Of a stretch of DNA of 64,000 nucleotides, positions 10,463 to 22,037 are shown piece after piece. The notes beneath the pieces were generated by a model. That model saw only the letters and a list, made by a program, of their open reading frames with translations. It had not been told where the DNA came from and searched no databases. Made by a program: the position numbers and the translations under genes. Numbering within the stretch: position 1 is the first letter of the stretch; each line of letters starts with the position of its first letter. Origin of the DNA: Berberis thunbergii (Eukaryota > Streptophyta > Magnoliopsida > Ranunculales > Berberidaceae); assembly GCA_003290165.1 (NCBI GenBank), contig QNQO01000654.1, forward strand, positions 1 to 64,000, in the 5' to 3' direction.

Positions 10463-10970
10463 AATTAAAATTTCCCCTAAAAAAACATAAGAAATTATAG
10501 AATTTTGCCAAATGGTCGCGGGTGATCCTTTAGTTAGAAGATTGCTTCAATCATGCTGCATTGATATGTTTATTACCACAAGTCGAATTTGTAACACCTT
10601 TGTATGGATAGGTTTTAAGGTTACATGCTATCAAAGGAAGTTATAATCTCACATCATCTGAATAAGAGAAGGAGATGCGGTACTTATGTGCGCGATGTTT
10701 CTAAAAAATAATAACATCTATTACTTATGTGAGTTGATTTTCTTTTATAGCTAATGTTCTCATATTGCAAGAAAACAGAAAGCTTTACTTGATATGAAAT
10801 TGCTGTTACATTTTATAACATAAACTGAATATGCGTAGGTTATGATTAAATGATGCAACATTCTGATGTGCACATAGTGATGTTTTCAGTCTTCTTCTTG
10901 CGTAAATAAACATCTCAGTCTTGTAAAGCCAATATAGCTTTAATGTTACGACATGGGTGGTTAAGATGAT
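10463..10970. other. Intergenic, no feature seen
   Basis: AT-rich sequence without a supportable ORF, RNA gene or repeat. Confidence 0.4.
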
Positions 10971-11090
10971 AGTGACAAGTAAATCGCCGACCAGCTTATA
11001 TATACACTACCTAAAAGATAATAAAGATATAAATGATAGGGACAAGTAAATCCCCGGCCAGCTTACATACATTACCTAAAAGATAACAAA
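10971..11090. repeat. Two-copy tandem repeat
   Basis: Units beginning gatagtgacaagtaaatcgc and gatagggacaagtaaatccc, each continuing through cagctta...cctaaaagata, follow one another with a period of about 60-65 bp. Confidence 0.6.
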
Positions 11091-11617
11091 TTTTTTTTTT
11101 TTTTTTCGCAAAAATGGTCCTTGTTTTTATATGCTTAATATCTCTTAGGATGTGTTTGCTTCGAAAGAACTGTCAAATGTGTTTTTTGGGACATTGAATC
11201 CGAAATTGTACCAAAACACCTAAATGACCTAACAGGTATTCGTAACAAGCTTATCAGCTGTCCATGATATACATAATGCCATGTAAATAATCGGTTTAGC
11301 AACCTTTTATAGCAGAAGCGTGCGTTTTATCGCTATTTTTGTTATATATAATTAATAAACACTTTTTATAAAAGTTTTTTTTTTCAAAATTCTTTTTTCT
11401 TACCACCAAACACACCCCTGACTAAATACAAGGATTTTTTGAAAAAAAGATACAAGGATTTTACACCACAAAATACTTGAGGAGAGAACAAGGATCATCT
11501 ATCCATTCAACAAAGACCAGCATGTTACGTAGAAGAAATCACATGTAGTTGCAATCATACAAGTCCATAAATTTGGATACAGCGAATGAAATCACATGTT
11601 CAAGATTCAAACCCTGC
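11091..11617. other. Intergenic, no feature seen
   Basis: Contains a T-run at about 11090-11106 and A/T-rich sequence. Nothing else can be supported. Confidence 0.4.
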
Positions 11618-11625
11618 CACTTACA

Positions 11626-12023
11626 TAGGGCTGAAAACCGAACCGTCGGTTTTTCACCTAAACCATTAACCGAACCGACTTAGGTCGGTTTTAAAATTTT
11701 CAAACCGAAACCAAATCGACCATTAACAAAACCGATTCGAAATTGAACCGATTCCAATTTATGCAAACCGTAACCGAACCGAACCGACTAAAATCGAACC
11801 AAAACCGAAATAAAACTGAACCGAACCGAATATTTAAACATATTATAATATGTTTAAATATTCGATTCGGTTTGGTTTGGTCGGTTTAAATCACATAGAA
11901 ATCGAAAACCGAACCGACCACTTCGGTTTTGCATTTTTTTAAACCGAAACCGATCTGAACCGAATTTAAACCGAACCAATCGGTTCGATTTGATCGATTT
12001 GATCGATTTTTTGTTCAGCCCTA
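11626..12023. mobile_element. hAT-type MITE with exact 8-bp TSD
   Basis: The ends tagggctgaaaaccg and ttcagcccta are inverted. The exact 8-bp repeat cacttaca flanks the element (11618-11625 and 12024-12031). The interior is full of aaccgaacc and ggttcggt sub-terminal motifs, as in hAT MITEs. The centre is a palindrome around tttaaacatattataatatg. Confidence 0.88.
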
Positions 12024-12031
12024 CACTTACA

Positions 12032-12579
12032 TATGAGGTGAGAGGGTTAATGGATAAAATATATATATATATATCCATAGACACACACGTAGGGAAGGAC
12101 ACTGGCTTTCAAAGCTCAACCTACAAAACCTATTGAAACAAATGAGAAATAAGTTTTCATCAATTCTAACCTAAGGATTATTCGAACCAATGGTACATGG
12201 AATCACGCATATTGGTTCTTTACGCATCTTCATTTGGAATTTTTTCCTTTCCAACTCATCGTATATTGTCCGTTCAAGTTTAACAATGCCTTAATTAGGG
12301 GCTACAAGCAAAAAAGATCAAATTGGGTATCCATCCTTTTGTTTTTTTTCTCCTTTATGTGAATGTAAATATGTAAAAGTTTATGGTTTCTCTTTGTCTT
12401 TCTTTAGTTTTTTACTATTCATATTCTCTAGAACAAAGGGAATAAGAACAAGCACACTTTAGCTACAACCCTCCTTTTCTCTCTCTTATTTATTTATTTA
12501 TTTATGTTTAGACCTTTTTCATATTTATTTTCCTTTCAATGGCATATTTTTGTTTATAAGTGTTAATAGGATGGCAAGT
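12032..12579. other. Intergenic, short (ta)n and (ttta)n tracts
   Basis: A short ta repeat lies at about 12059-12074 and a tttatttatttattta run at about 12487-12504. No gene seen. Confidence 0.45.
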
Positions 12580-12725
12580 TGAAATAAACAGGATCAAACT
12601 TTGAAAACGAAAATACAGGGAAATTGGGATTTGCAATCAAGGTGATGTAACGTGATGTTGAAATATATAAGCTAAATTTAGCTAACAACTCTCTTTTGAA
12701 ATAAACAGGGTCAAACTTTGAAAAA
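12580..12725. repeat. Direct repeat flanking a half-copy of MITE family A
   Basis: gaaataaacaggatcaaact (about 12580) and gaaataaacagggtcaaact (about 12697) are direct repeats about 117 bp apart. Between them, gggatttgcaatcaaggtga and gatgtaacgtgatgttgaaa match one arm of the MITE at 42-161 and 55312-55445. Confidence 0.55.
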
Positions 12726-12856
12726 AAATTCTTTGACTCATCCAAATATCAAACTTTAATATTTTCATTAAATGAAACAATTATAGTAAAAGAACAATGA
12801 CTTTTATAAGCCAAACAAATCATAGAAGAAAATAAATTGATTGTAAATGGGGCTAA

Positions 12857-13011
12857 CGAAAATTCTAAAGAATTAGGCCCCTAGCGTCAAGACAGCGCCA
12901 GAAAGGCTCATTGGCCGTGTATTCGTGTTCGATTGATGGATCATGAGAATTTTCAAAATGATGAAAAGTATTGAAGCTCACTGACGCTGACCTGGCTCTT
13001 TAGACCAATTC
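12857..13011. mobile_element. Small MITE with 10-bp direct flanks
   Basis: The exact repeat atggggctaa lies at 12847-12856 and 13012-13021. A 9-10 bp target duplication fits a Mutator-like origin. The ends are imperfect inverted repeats (cctagcgtcaagacagcgcc on the left, gccaggtcagcgtcagtgag on the right complement). They are related to the split element at 3991-9696. Confidence 0.65.
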
Positions 13012-13021
13012 ATGGGGCTAA

Positions 13022-13838
13022 ACTAGGTGTTTGGTTAAAACTTAAAAGCTACAAAGTTAAAAAATGAGATAGTAACGTATTCATCACCCTCCTTAATTGT
13101 TATTTAAAATAAATTTAAAGTATGCAAGGTGAATGACTTAACCCAATGTGTATAGTGTAATATATATTTATTTATTTGTACTTTTTTTTTTATTAAATTA
13201 ATAGTTATGTTTCAATTTGGTTAATTTTCGATATAAAATTGCCTAGATGTGTGCTATAAAATTGCAAAATTTTCAATATAATCATCTAACTTTATAACGC
13301 AAGTTCAAAGTAGGTTCTCTTTAAACGTGTCAATATTTTGAAATATCAAAAAGGCCCTTGCCCATTTTATATCCACTTTCCATCATATTCTCTTTTCCTC
13401 CCTCTCAATTCTCATTCTCTTCTCCACCGCTACCGCTCCCCTTCTTCCTCCCACAGTCAATCGCATCCTTCTCAATTTCACCGATTACTACCATCAACTT
13501 TCTTATTTATATGCACGTATTGCGCTTCCTCCCCTAGTATAATTAACACATTATAGAATTTTGAAAAATAATAATAAAATTGGTGCATGGAATGTAACCC
13601 TTTATCCGCAGGAATGTTAGGCAGCATGCAACAACGGAGATGTTGCTTCCACGCCACAACACCACCATCATCCACACTCTCTTCACAGCTTGCCACCACC
13701 CCACACACACTTACTTACACACGTCGTCATCACGGAGACGTTATCTCCCCGTCTCATCCACTCCCGCCAAATTGCATGAACCCAACTCAACCGCATGACT
13801 GCTAGGAATTCCGTCTTTGTCCGTGCGGACCCCACGCC
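13022..13838. other. Intergenic upstream of the pyrophosphatase gene
   Basis: AT-rich sequence, then a CT-rich low-complexity stretch (about 13370-13500) and a CA-rich one (about 13660-13720). The short ORFs are compositional artefacts. Confidence 0.4.
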
Positions 13839-13853
13839 TCCAATCTGTTTCCT

Positions 13854-13986
13854 CCACGTGTCCTTCCAACTGGAACCACTTTAATATTCGATTTGAGGGA
13901 ATATCCGTTTGAGCGCTCTCGCCTTTAAAATGGTAGAGTGAGAGAGTTGAAAGAAGCGGGAACGTCTTTTATACCTCTTTATTGCT
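13854..13986 (+). promoter_or_regulatory. Proximal promoter of the pyrophosphatase gene
   Basis: A G-box/ABRE-like ccacgtgtcc has its cacgtg core at 13855-13860. The sequence gaatatcc at 13899-13906 matches the PHR1-binding consensus GNATATNC. A weak TATA-like ttttatacc lies at about 13967. The positions suit a transcription start near 13990-14000. Regulation by phosphate status or ABA is inferred from motifs only. Confidence 0.4.
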
Positions 13987-13989
13987 ATC

Positions 13990-15865
13990 TCTGACTCTCT
14001 CTCCCTTCCTTAACGTCGAAGTTTTCTCTGTCACTCTTTTGGTTTTCTTTTCTCCCTTCTTCTAGGGTTCGAAGAGATCTGTGTCTCTCCGTGGAGTTTC
14101 GAATTAAAGAGCGGTTTCTTTCGTTTATCCGCTGTTTCAACATTATCAGGTATTATTAATTGTTACTTCAGTTTCGTTATTACTTAATAGTTTGAGGTTG
14201 AAAGTTTTAGATTTCTATTAAACAAGTTTTGTTTCGTCAAATTTGATATCGATTTCGCTTACTTTTGCTTGATTTACGAGGTTTTTGTCTGTGGATCTAG
14301 TTAGTTCTTGTGTGTTCTTGCATTTTTTGTGAATGATTGCGTGTTAGATCGATTGAATTTCAATTTCTTCTACGTTTCTTGTTTGATTGAGTGCGATTAA
14401 GCCGGGAGTTCCATTGCTGAAGCGGTATAATTTCACTTGTTTTGAGTTCTGTATGTGATTTTGTTGTTCATGGATTACTAGCTTTAATTTGATAGATCTA
14501 CATTTTGATTTGAAAGGAATTTAAAAAAAATTGGTTTGGTTGCTGAAAATATGTCTAGTTGTTGATGATAATATTGATTTGAATTCAGATCTATGAGGAC
14601 TAATTGAATAGTATAGACAATGTGTTGTAATCTTTAGATCACTGACGGAAATAGAAAACAGAAAATTATGCGTTCTTTGGTTGCCTTTATTGATTAATGA
14701 GATTCACTTGCTGTCTTATTCATCTCGATATATAAAATAAAGATGAAAAAAATTGTTCTTCTTATTCAGTATTTTTCCATTTTTAATTAGTACAAGTATT
14801 CAAAAGTCATACTAATTTCATAATCAGAATCTCAACTGTGACTCTGGAAATCGCTGCCATATGTCCATTTTGAAAGCGTGATTTGTTGTTTGTTTAGGAC
14901 TTGATACATGCAATAGGGATTACTGTCGGTTAAATTACAAAAAAAAATTTATGTGTGGCCTGTAAGCTGGCAAATTTAATACTATTTTTTATCTAGAGAA
15001 AAATATTTTCATGGAGAGATTTGATGCGTGGTTTTGTTGATTACTTAACGGCTTTTGAGACATGAATTTTGTCGTAAACTGTATTGCGGATTATAAAATA
15101 TCTAAAGCAACTAACTGCTCGGTATTTGAGCAACATTTATCAAATGTCAGTATCAGGAGAGGTATCAATAGATAGCCGTTTTCGATAAATATCAAATTCC
15201 TGATTTTCATTTAAACATCATGAATCTGTCAGATATTTCACTTGTATATTTGATATTTAGATTGGAGTTTCGGAGTTTCCAATACAAATTACACTATATT
15301 CAGTGATCTTTTGTTTAAAGTTGTGTTTAGTTGTTTTACATAGATTGTTTTAGTTTCAATTATAGTTATTTGGTTCAATTACTTTTATATTGTTGCTTGT
15401 CAAGTTAAATGCATGTGAAGGCATACATCATATATTGACACTTTATTTGATTTTTTTATCATTATTGATTTGTTTATGTGTGTGTGCTTGTTTTAATAAT
15501 AAAGCTATTAAGCATTAAGATCTTGTCAACTATTTCAGGTTCCGAGCATCTATTGGTTAGCTAGATGGGGTGTTTGATTTTGTCTAGGTCTGAATTTCTT
15601 GAAACATGTTCTATGTTTCACAAAATTCAGATCTAATTCTGTCAGAAGAAGCAAAACTAATTCCCTATACATGAACATTATGTTGAACTTTGTCTGTGCT
15701 ACGTCTTTTTAATGCATGTCTGATCTGCTCTTTTGAAATCTTACTGGAAGTTGTAGTCCTATAATATCTGCACTTTGATTTGCAAAACATGTGTGTGGGC
15801 TAATTACAATCCTTCTGTCTGATCCTTTTGTAACTTTTGGAATGTGCCTTTTGTTATATTTTCAG
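13990..15865 (+). other. 5'UTR exon and leader intron of the pyrophosphatase gene
   Basis: A CT-rich leader exon ends cattatcag at 14149. The intron 14150-15865 begins gtattatt and ends ttttcag, 10 bases before the start codon. A second possible acceptor (tatttcag, 15539) could give an alternative leader exon. Long first introns in leaders often raise expression in plants. Confidence 0.7.
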
Positions 15866-15875
15866 ATTGTCTATT

Positions 15876-18800
15876 ATGGCTCCACCCATTGAGACTCTAA
15901 AGGCAACTTCACCAATGGAGGCTCCAAAGTTAGATTCACCCATTGAGATTCCAAAGCCAGTTGAGGCTACAAAGATAGATTTGCCGACTGAGATTCCAAA
16001 GCCAACTGAGGCTCCGAAGGCACCTTATGATTTTCACCATTCATCCCATCCACCTCTTAACGAAAGAATTCTTTCTTCATTATCCCGGAGATCAGTTGCA
16101 GCTCACCCTTGGCATGATCTTGAGATAGGTGTGTATCACAGTGAACTATAGGAACTCTTTATTATTTTAGTGAAAATCATACATTTTCAAAACAAATGTT
16201 GAATGTCTTCATATAATGTTATTATATGTTACTAATTATGGTGTTTAACTTTATCAGGACCTGGAGCTCCAATTATCTTCAATTGTGTAAGCACTCTAAA
16301 CTTTATCCTTACTATGTCTTCATATACTGAAAGAAAATTTTGATAATTGGTTTCACATTCAGTCCATGAAGAGTTCTTTTGAATTGCTGCTAGTTTATTT
16401 GCTTCATCGTTTTTTTGTTGTCAACTATATACACCTTAAATCAAAGTGGGCAACTTAATTGTGTTTTGGCCCTAGAATAATATCTAAAAATGCTCTATAT
16501 CATAGCTGTACTTGGATTATATTACAAATTGCAAATTTAGTTTTGGATATTATTTGCCCTTACCTTTTATTATTGCCTATATGTTTTATCAAGCAAGTTA
16601 AGTTTTCCATGACTGTTAAAATGTTGGTCCGTAGCTCTAGTTTAGCTCTTTATGATTAAATGATCAACTCAAGTTTTTTGGGAAGTCCTCTGATTGGTTC
16701 TTCAAATGTTTGAATGCGAACTGTCTGTACACCATGTGTACGATTAGTGTTTGTGCAAAGTTTCATCTACAAGATGCTATTTCAGAAAACATTGCAGATG
16801 CTTTTGATTCTCCACTTGATTGGCTAATGGATGTGGAAGTACCAGGACCAGAACCCCTGGGGCTTGACTAGTGTTCCTACTAATTGGTAGGTATCATCAG
16901 GCTCCACATATCATAATGGTGACATCTATTACATTTAAGGCTTAATTGAAAACATGATCTCAATATATCTTGGTTTTGCTTGGGATCCGAAAGGCTACGA
17001 GTGTGAACCATTTGTCTATATCCAATTTTATGGGGTCCTTTCTCATCTGTTCCTTTAGCTCTCTGTTTATGTCAATGCTATTAGCAATTTTCGTCAAAAA
17101 GTATTCAGCTTAGATGACTTCTGCAGGTGGTGGAAATTGGAAAGGGGAGTAAAGTAAAATATGAACTGGACAAAAAAACTGGTCTTATCAAGGTAAAGCA
17201 AGAAAAACTTCTGCTCTTTGTTTCCCTCACCTTCTTGTATTTATTGTGTATTGATGAAGGGTGTTGATTTACACGTGCAGGTTGATCGCGTACTGTACTC
17301 ATCAGTTGTGTACCCCCACAACTATGGTTTCATCCCTCGTACTCTGTGTGAGGACAGTGACCCACTGGATGTTTTGGTCATAATGCAGGTATATTGATGA
17401 TCAACATTTTTGTATTGAGTTCACTTGCAATGCATGGTACTTCATAGATGTATATAAACTCTGAATGTTGATAACTGAGTGGAACCTGAATAACCTATAG
17501 GCTATAACTAAAGTGCAAAGATCAGAACTTTAGTGGATTCTTCCAAGTAATAGAACCATTAAGGCCACACAGCACTTGCTCTGCATATCCATCTGTGATG
17601 TCTCTCTCACCATACTTTGGCTGGACCAGTCAGAAATTTTACTTGACCTATCAGTATGATTTAAATGTGGAAATTATGTGAAGCTGTCATCTAGTTAGAA
17701 AGATTATCATGCTTGGGTCGTGACCCGTCTAGAAGCGACTCGTGCAATGTGTGGTTATTTTATGAGTCAGTAGGTCATGTCTACAGCCTTCCTATATGAC
17801 AATCTTTCTTTTATCTGTACTAGTCATCATGCATGCATTTTGCTTGTTGCTGCATAATTAATAAAGCTAAGTATTCATATAAAATTATTATAATAGTATA
17901 AAACTTATATTAGTCTTTGCATCGGATTCGCGAGTCCTTAATGATGAAAGCTTGCAGCATTTATATCAAAGTAAACACTCACTAAAACAGATTTTAGCCT
18001 TCGTAGGAGAAGCATTTGCAAGATTTGCATTAAGAGCTGTCATTTTACATGGTGATTTAGTAGGAATTGGATTCTCACCTCCAAGCCTTTGCTAGATATT
18101 GATATCCCTCTTCAAGGACAAACTTTGAAATGAAGCTTACATGTTTGGTTTTGTTTGCAACCATTAACAGGAACCGGTCCTTCCAGGATGTTTTCTTCGG
18201 GCAAAAGCCATAGGACTGATGCCTATGATTGATCAGGTAAAATTTTCTCCAGTCAGAGCAATATCATGGACATTGGAAAAGTTTTGAAATTTAAAATCTT
18301 CAATATTGATGGATACAGGGGGAAAAAGATGACAAAATCATTGCAGTATGTGCTGATGATCCTGAATACCGTCACTACACTGATATCAAGGAGCTTCCAC
18401 CTCATCGCCTGGCTGAAATCCGTCGCTTCTTTGAAGACTGTATCCTTACGCTGATTAAAAGTAGTCTACTACACAGTGCTGACAATAAAAAATTTATATA
18501 ATAAAAAAAGTCTGGTTAAACAATCCATAAATATCGTTCATCTTTATGTTTCTCTTAACGAACAATACTCCAGACAAAAAGAATGAAAACAAAGAAGTTG
18601 CAGTGAATGATTTTCTGCCAGCATCTGCTGCCTATGATGCCATCTCGCACTCCATGTAAGGACTATTCTTTTCATTTTAGTTTTTTTTTTTTTTTCATTC
18701 TTGAATCTGCGGTGAGAAGTCATAAATCGATTAAAATTTGAAATGCCGACATGCTCATAAATCTGTTTTTTTTTTTTTTTTTACACAACTTTTTCGTCCA

Positions 18801-19074
18801 AACCAAAAGCTAATTATCTGGTCATCTTGTGCATGCCTGAATCTTTGCATCATTAAAATGGTCTTTATGGATTCATGACACGATGCTTATTTGTGGATGT
18901 TGGTTTTATGAATATGCATGAGTGGTGCATTGTAGACATGTATATGGTTCAACTGTTTTTATTGCATGGGAAATTCCAATACCAAATGATGATCTTGTTT
19001 TAATTGATTTGTTCATTTGTTGTTTTTGAAGGGATCTCTATGCGGATTACATCGTAGAGAGCTTGAGGAGATAG
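15876..19074 (+). CDS. PPA: Soluble inorganic pyrophosphatase (family I), 255 aa
   Basis: Hydrolyses pyrophosphate to two phosphates in the cytosol, pulling biosynthetic reactions forward. Coding exons: 15876-16128, 16258-16286, 17127-17192, 17281-17388, 18171-18236, 18319-18439, 18574-18655 and 19032-19074. They total 768 bp and are in frame across every junction, all with GT-AG ends. The start is the first ATG after the acceptor at 15865. The family signature DSDPLDVLV is at about residues 141-149 and gives the metal-binding Asp residues. Other conserved blocks are [68 protein letters not shown] and the C-terminal ESLRR. The N-terminus has an unusual Pro/Lys/Glu-rich stretch of about 45 residues with repeated PIEIPKP-like units before the standard [20 protein letters not shown]. 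Plant homologues are usually about 210-220 aa, so this one is longer. No transit peptide is evident. Confidence 0.95.
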
Positions 19075-19617
19075 ATTGGATCAATATACTTTCTGACAAA
19101 CCTAGTAACCATGAAGGGATGTGACAGGGGTCTTCTATGATTTTCAGTATTTCTAAAATTGTCATTGTTAATTTCACAGGGCATGTGCCATATTACCTAT
19201 TTTGATGAATGGACTTGTAAGAAATAGTAATTGTTGTATGTTTTCCATTGCATTTCATTGATTGCAGGAGAAGAAAAGAAAAGAAAGAAAAAGACCATTA
19301 CTTATTTACTTTTTATCATCGTGTTTTCTCAAGTAGACGATTTCAATAATGTCAGTTTTCTGAATTTTGTTACTTTTTTTTTTTTTTACCAATTTTTATA
19401 TTCAAAATGATGAATGGATCATTGCAGACATATTTTTCAAATAGTGTTAGTGATGATTTGGGAATCAGCTGAAATAAAGGTAAGGGCGGGGGGTCTATGG
19501 AATGGGTGGAGTGGATGCGAGAATCAAACATCTGACCTTTTCAAGTTCAAACCAAAGTTCTGATGCTATGTTAAATTGTCAACTTATTTGTAAGTTAATT
19601 AAGAGAGCATATCTAGC

Positions 19618-19619
<2 letters not shown>

Positions 19620-19649
<30 letters not shown>

Positions 19650-19799
19650 ACCTCCAGTGTGGAGGGACACCTCTGGAATGCCAGACTTTTATTACTTTTC
19701 AAGAAAATTGAGTTACAATCAATACGGGGGTACATTTATCCGTGATATAATCAAAACAAAAATTGGGCCGCATCCGAAAACCAAAATACATAAAGCCAA
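19620..19799 (-). mobile_element. 5'-truncated LINE or SINE copy with 12-bp TSD
   Basis: An exact 12-bp direct repeat, catatctagctt, lies at 19608-19619 and 19800-19811. The insert starts with a T-run of about 24 bases on the plus strand, which is the poly-A tail of a minus-strand copy. These are marks of LINE-driven retroposition. The 155-bp body before the tail has no ORF. Confidence 0.8.
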
Positions 19800-20062
19800 C
19801 ATATCTAGCTTATATTAAGATCAAAGTTGAGGGGTCTATGAAATGTGTGGAGTGAACTTTTAGTCTCAATATATCCAAGATTGAATTGCCACTATCGGTC
19901 TTGTGATATGGCAAAAGCATGAGAAGCTTCATATTGGTGATTGTAAGTCCCTCCATGGACGTAGGCAAAACTTGTTGAACCACATTGAACTGTTGTATTA
20001 AACCACAATCTGGTGGATTTAGTCTCAATGTCGGTGGACAATTTTCATTCGGTTTTTCCTAA

Positions 20063-20151
20063 GTGCACTGGTATTTTGCCTGGTGCAATCAGACACTTAT
20101 CTCGATGCAATCCAACGGTGCCTGATTGCACCAGGCAAAATACCAGTGCAC
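20063..20151. repeat. Near-perfect hairpin, 34-nt arms
   Basis: Arm 20063-20096 pairs with 20118-20151 at 33 of 34 positions around a 21-nt loop; both outer ends read gtgcac. The core tttgcctggtgcaat also occurs once more at about 22431. No flanking target duplication was recognised. It could be a miniature inverted-repeat element or the stem of a small-RNA precursor. Confidence 0.75.
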
Positions 20152-20520
20152 TGTAGAAGCACTCATTTTCATTTGCTCATCAAAGTGGTCTCTCAATTGA
20201 TCATCTTGATTGGTTCAAATGTGAGTCACATATCATGTTGGCCTTTTCAAGTTCTTTTTAGTTAATCTAATACAACTGAAAGCTACTCGTGTTGCCATGC
20301 TCGAAGAGAAAAATTAGTGACACCAAGGGAAAGGGAGCATAATAATACATACAAAGAAACTTTGGTAGATACCACAAAAGGCAAGTCCACAACTAAAATT
20401 AAAAATTAAAAATCAAAAAGCAAAAAAAGTGGGAAAGGGAAAAGGAATTGTGCTCTTAGCATATACTAAAAAGATCCTCTCCTCTTCTTGACCACATAAA
20501 CCCCACTTACTACACCACCA
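20152..20520. other. Intergenic, no feature seen
   Basis: Between the hairpin and the CT-rich leader at 20550. A-rich tract around 20395-20450. No gene supported. Confidence 0.4.
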
Positions 20521-20616
20521 AACCTCCCTCTTTAAAGCTCACACACTAATCTTTCTCTCTCTCTCTCTCTCTTATTAGAGAGAAACTATTTCTCTCTTCT
20601 CCCTCTAGATCCAAAA

Positions 20617-20769
20617 ATGGAGTTCCAATCAGATGGTTCAACATCATCACTATCATCATCAGCTCTCTAATGTGCTGGTGGTCTCCCAAGATGTGTTTTT
20701 TGGTCGTATGGTATTGATCAAGATAGAAGTGTAATGGTGGTGGTGGTGTTGGTGGCTAAGTTTTTGTGA
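20617..20769 (+). pseudogene. Possible small protein gene interrupted by a stop
   Basis: A transcript-like context precedes it: a ctctttaaag box at about 20528 and a (tc)n leader at 20553-20572. The ATG at 20617 sits in aaaaatgg. The frame gives 17 residues (MEFQSDGSTSSLSSSAL), a TAA at 20668-20670, then 32 further open codons (CAGGLPRCVFWSYGIDQDRS, followed by a Val-rich hydrophobic tail). It stops at 20767-20769. The second half looks coding. I do not recognise the family. It may be a dead small gene, a 17-residue peptide, or a readthrough case. Confidence 0.35.
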
Positions 20770-20879
20770 TGGGGTGATTGAACCATATGGGCAACTACAA
20801 ATCCTTTGGCAATATATTCTATTTTTTTCTCTCTTTCTCCTACAAGCTATGTTTGTAATGGCTTCTTTATACATGTGTT

Positions 20880-21782
20880 GAGCTGATTAAACAATAGGTG
20901 AACAGTTTTACAAACTTGTTTCCAAGTGTTGTGATTTGTTTTCTTTGTGTTCTATTCTATATACTTTAAGTTGAGCTTTTTAGACGTGTATTGTCTCTAA
21001 CAAGAAATGAGTGGCATAGTTACCAAAAGACACTACTTTATACGGAATTGACAACCAATTTATTGTCTACCTGCAAAGAATTATTTTCATTAAATAAGAA
21101 ATTTATCCTTCAGTGAATGAAGACATTTTGAGTTTAGATTAGACTTGGATACGTGAGTAGACCGCAATACATATAATCTATATCGAAATTATCAGGAATG
21201 GATTTTGATAATGAAGTTTAGCCTTCATGGCCGGAGATGAATTTGGTTTCTAGCATCAGCTTTTCCTTCTTATTTTTTTTTCCAAAGAAATTGTTTTCTG
21301 ATCGGTGGGTTTTCATAAAATTGAAATAAGCTGCATGCCCACAAAATAAAATAAATGTGAAATTCGAGCACATCTTAGTGATGGACGTTCTCAGCTCGCC
21401 ACAGTGGTGGTTTTTTTTCTTTTTTTTAATAAATGTATATTGTTACTTTTTCTTTTTTTAAGAACGTACAAGCCAGAGTTGATAGTGTTTTAAATAAGTT
21501 GGATGGAGATTCCAAAGTGTTTAGATCTCAACAGATTCCAGTATTTGATGATTAAGTCTAGCCAATTTTTATTTTTATTTTTATGTTTTTTACATTTTTA
21601 TTCATTCTCTTTAAAATACAATTCAAACACTATTTATACAATTAAAACACAATTCGTACGAGTAGAAGTGTAAAAAAAACTCAAAAAATATCCAAAGAAA
21701 ATATCAAAAGAACACTATTTACATTGTTGTTAACTTCAGGAACAACTCTATCCACATTCCATCAATGTGTACTCATATTCTG
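20880..21782. other. Intergenic with an inverted MITE relic
   Basis: Mostly AT-rich. At about 21590-21690 the reverse complement resembles the inner part of the MITE at 9742-9873 (aaaacacaatt, agaagtgtaaaa). No gene seen. Confidence 0.4.
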
Positions 21783-22037
21783 TCATGAATCAATCAATTC
21801 TCTTAAAAGCTCGAGCTGTTCAGGAGGAAAAAGTTCATGACTAGGATCGTAATATTGCCTCATGCTTCCAAAGTCGACATCCTCGTCAATCCACTCTATA
21901 GACACTAGCCCGATGAGCTTCTCTCACCTATCACTGTCGAAAATCGAACCTCTGATACCAATTATCATGAACCAACCAATTCTCCCAAAAGCCCAAACTA
22001 TCTAGAAGAAAAAAGTCCATGACTAAGATCATAACAT
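21783..22037 (-). mobile_element. TRIM-like retroelement relic
   Basis: Two diverged direct repeats of about 75 bp (21783-21857 and 21965-22037) share tcatgaa.caa.caattctc and agttcatgacta-like segments. The sequence just left of the second repeat, tctgataccaa (21951-21961), is the reverse complement of the Met-tRNA primer site. That layout is LTR, primer site, short non-coding interior, LTR on the minus strand. The interior is only about 105 bp. Confidence 0.5.

Noticed and set aside
13338..13805. Short Ser/His/Pro-rich ORFs upstream of the pyrophosphatase
   Set aside because: Low-complexity CT/CA-rich DNA, frames conflict with each other, no conserved motif.
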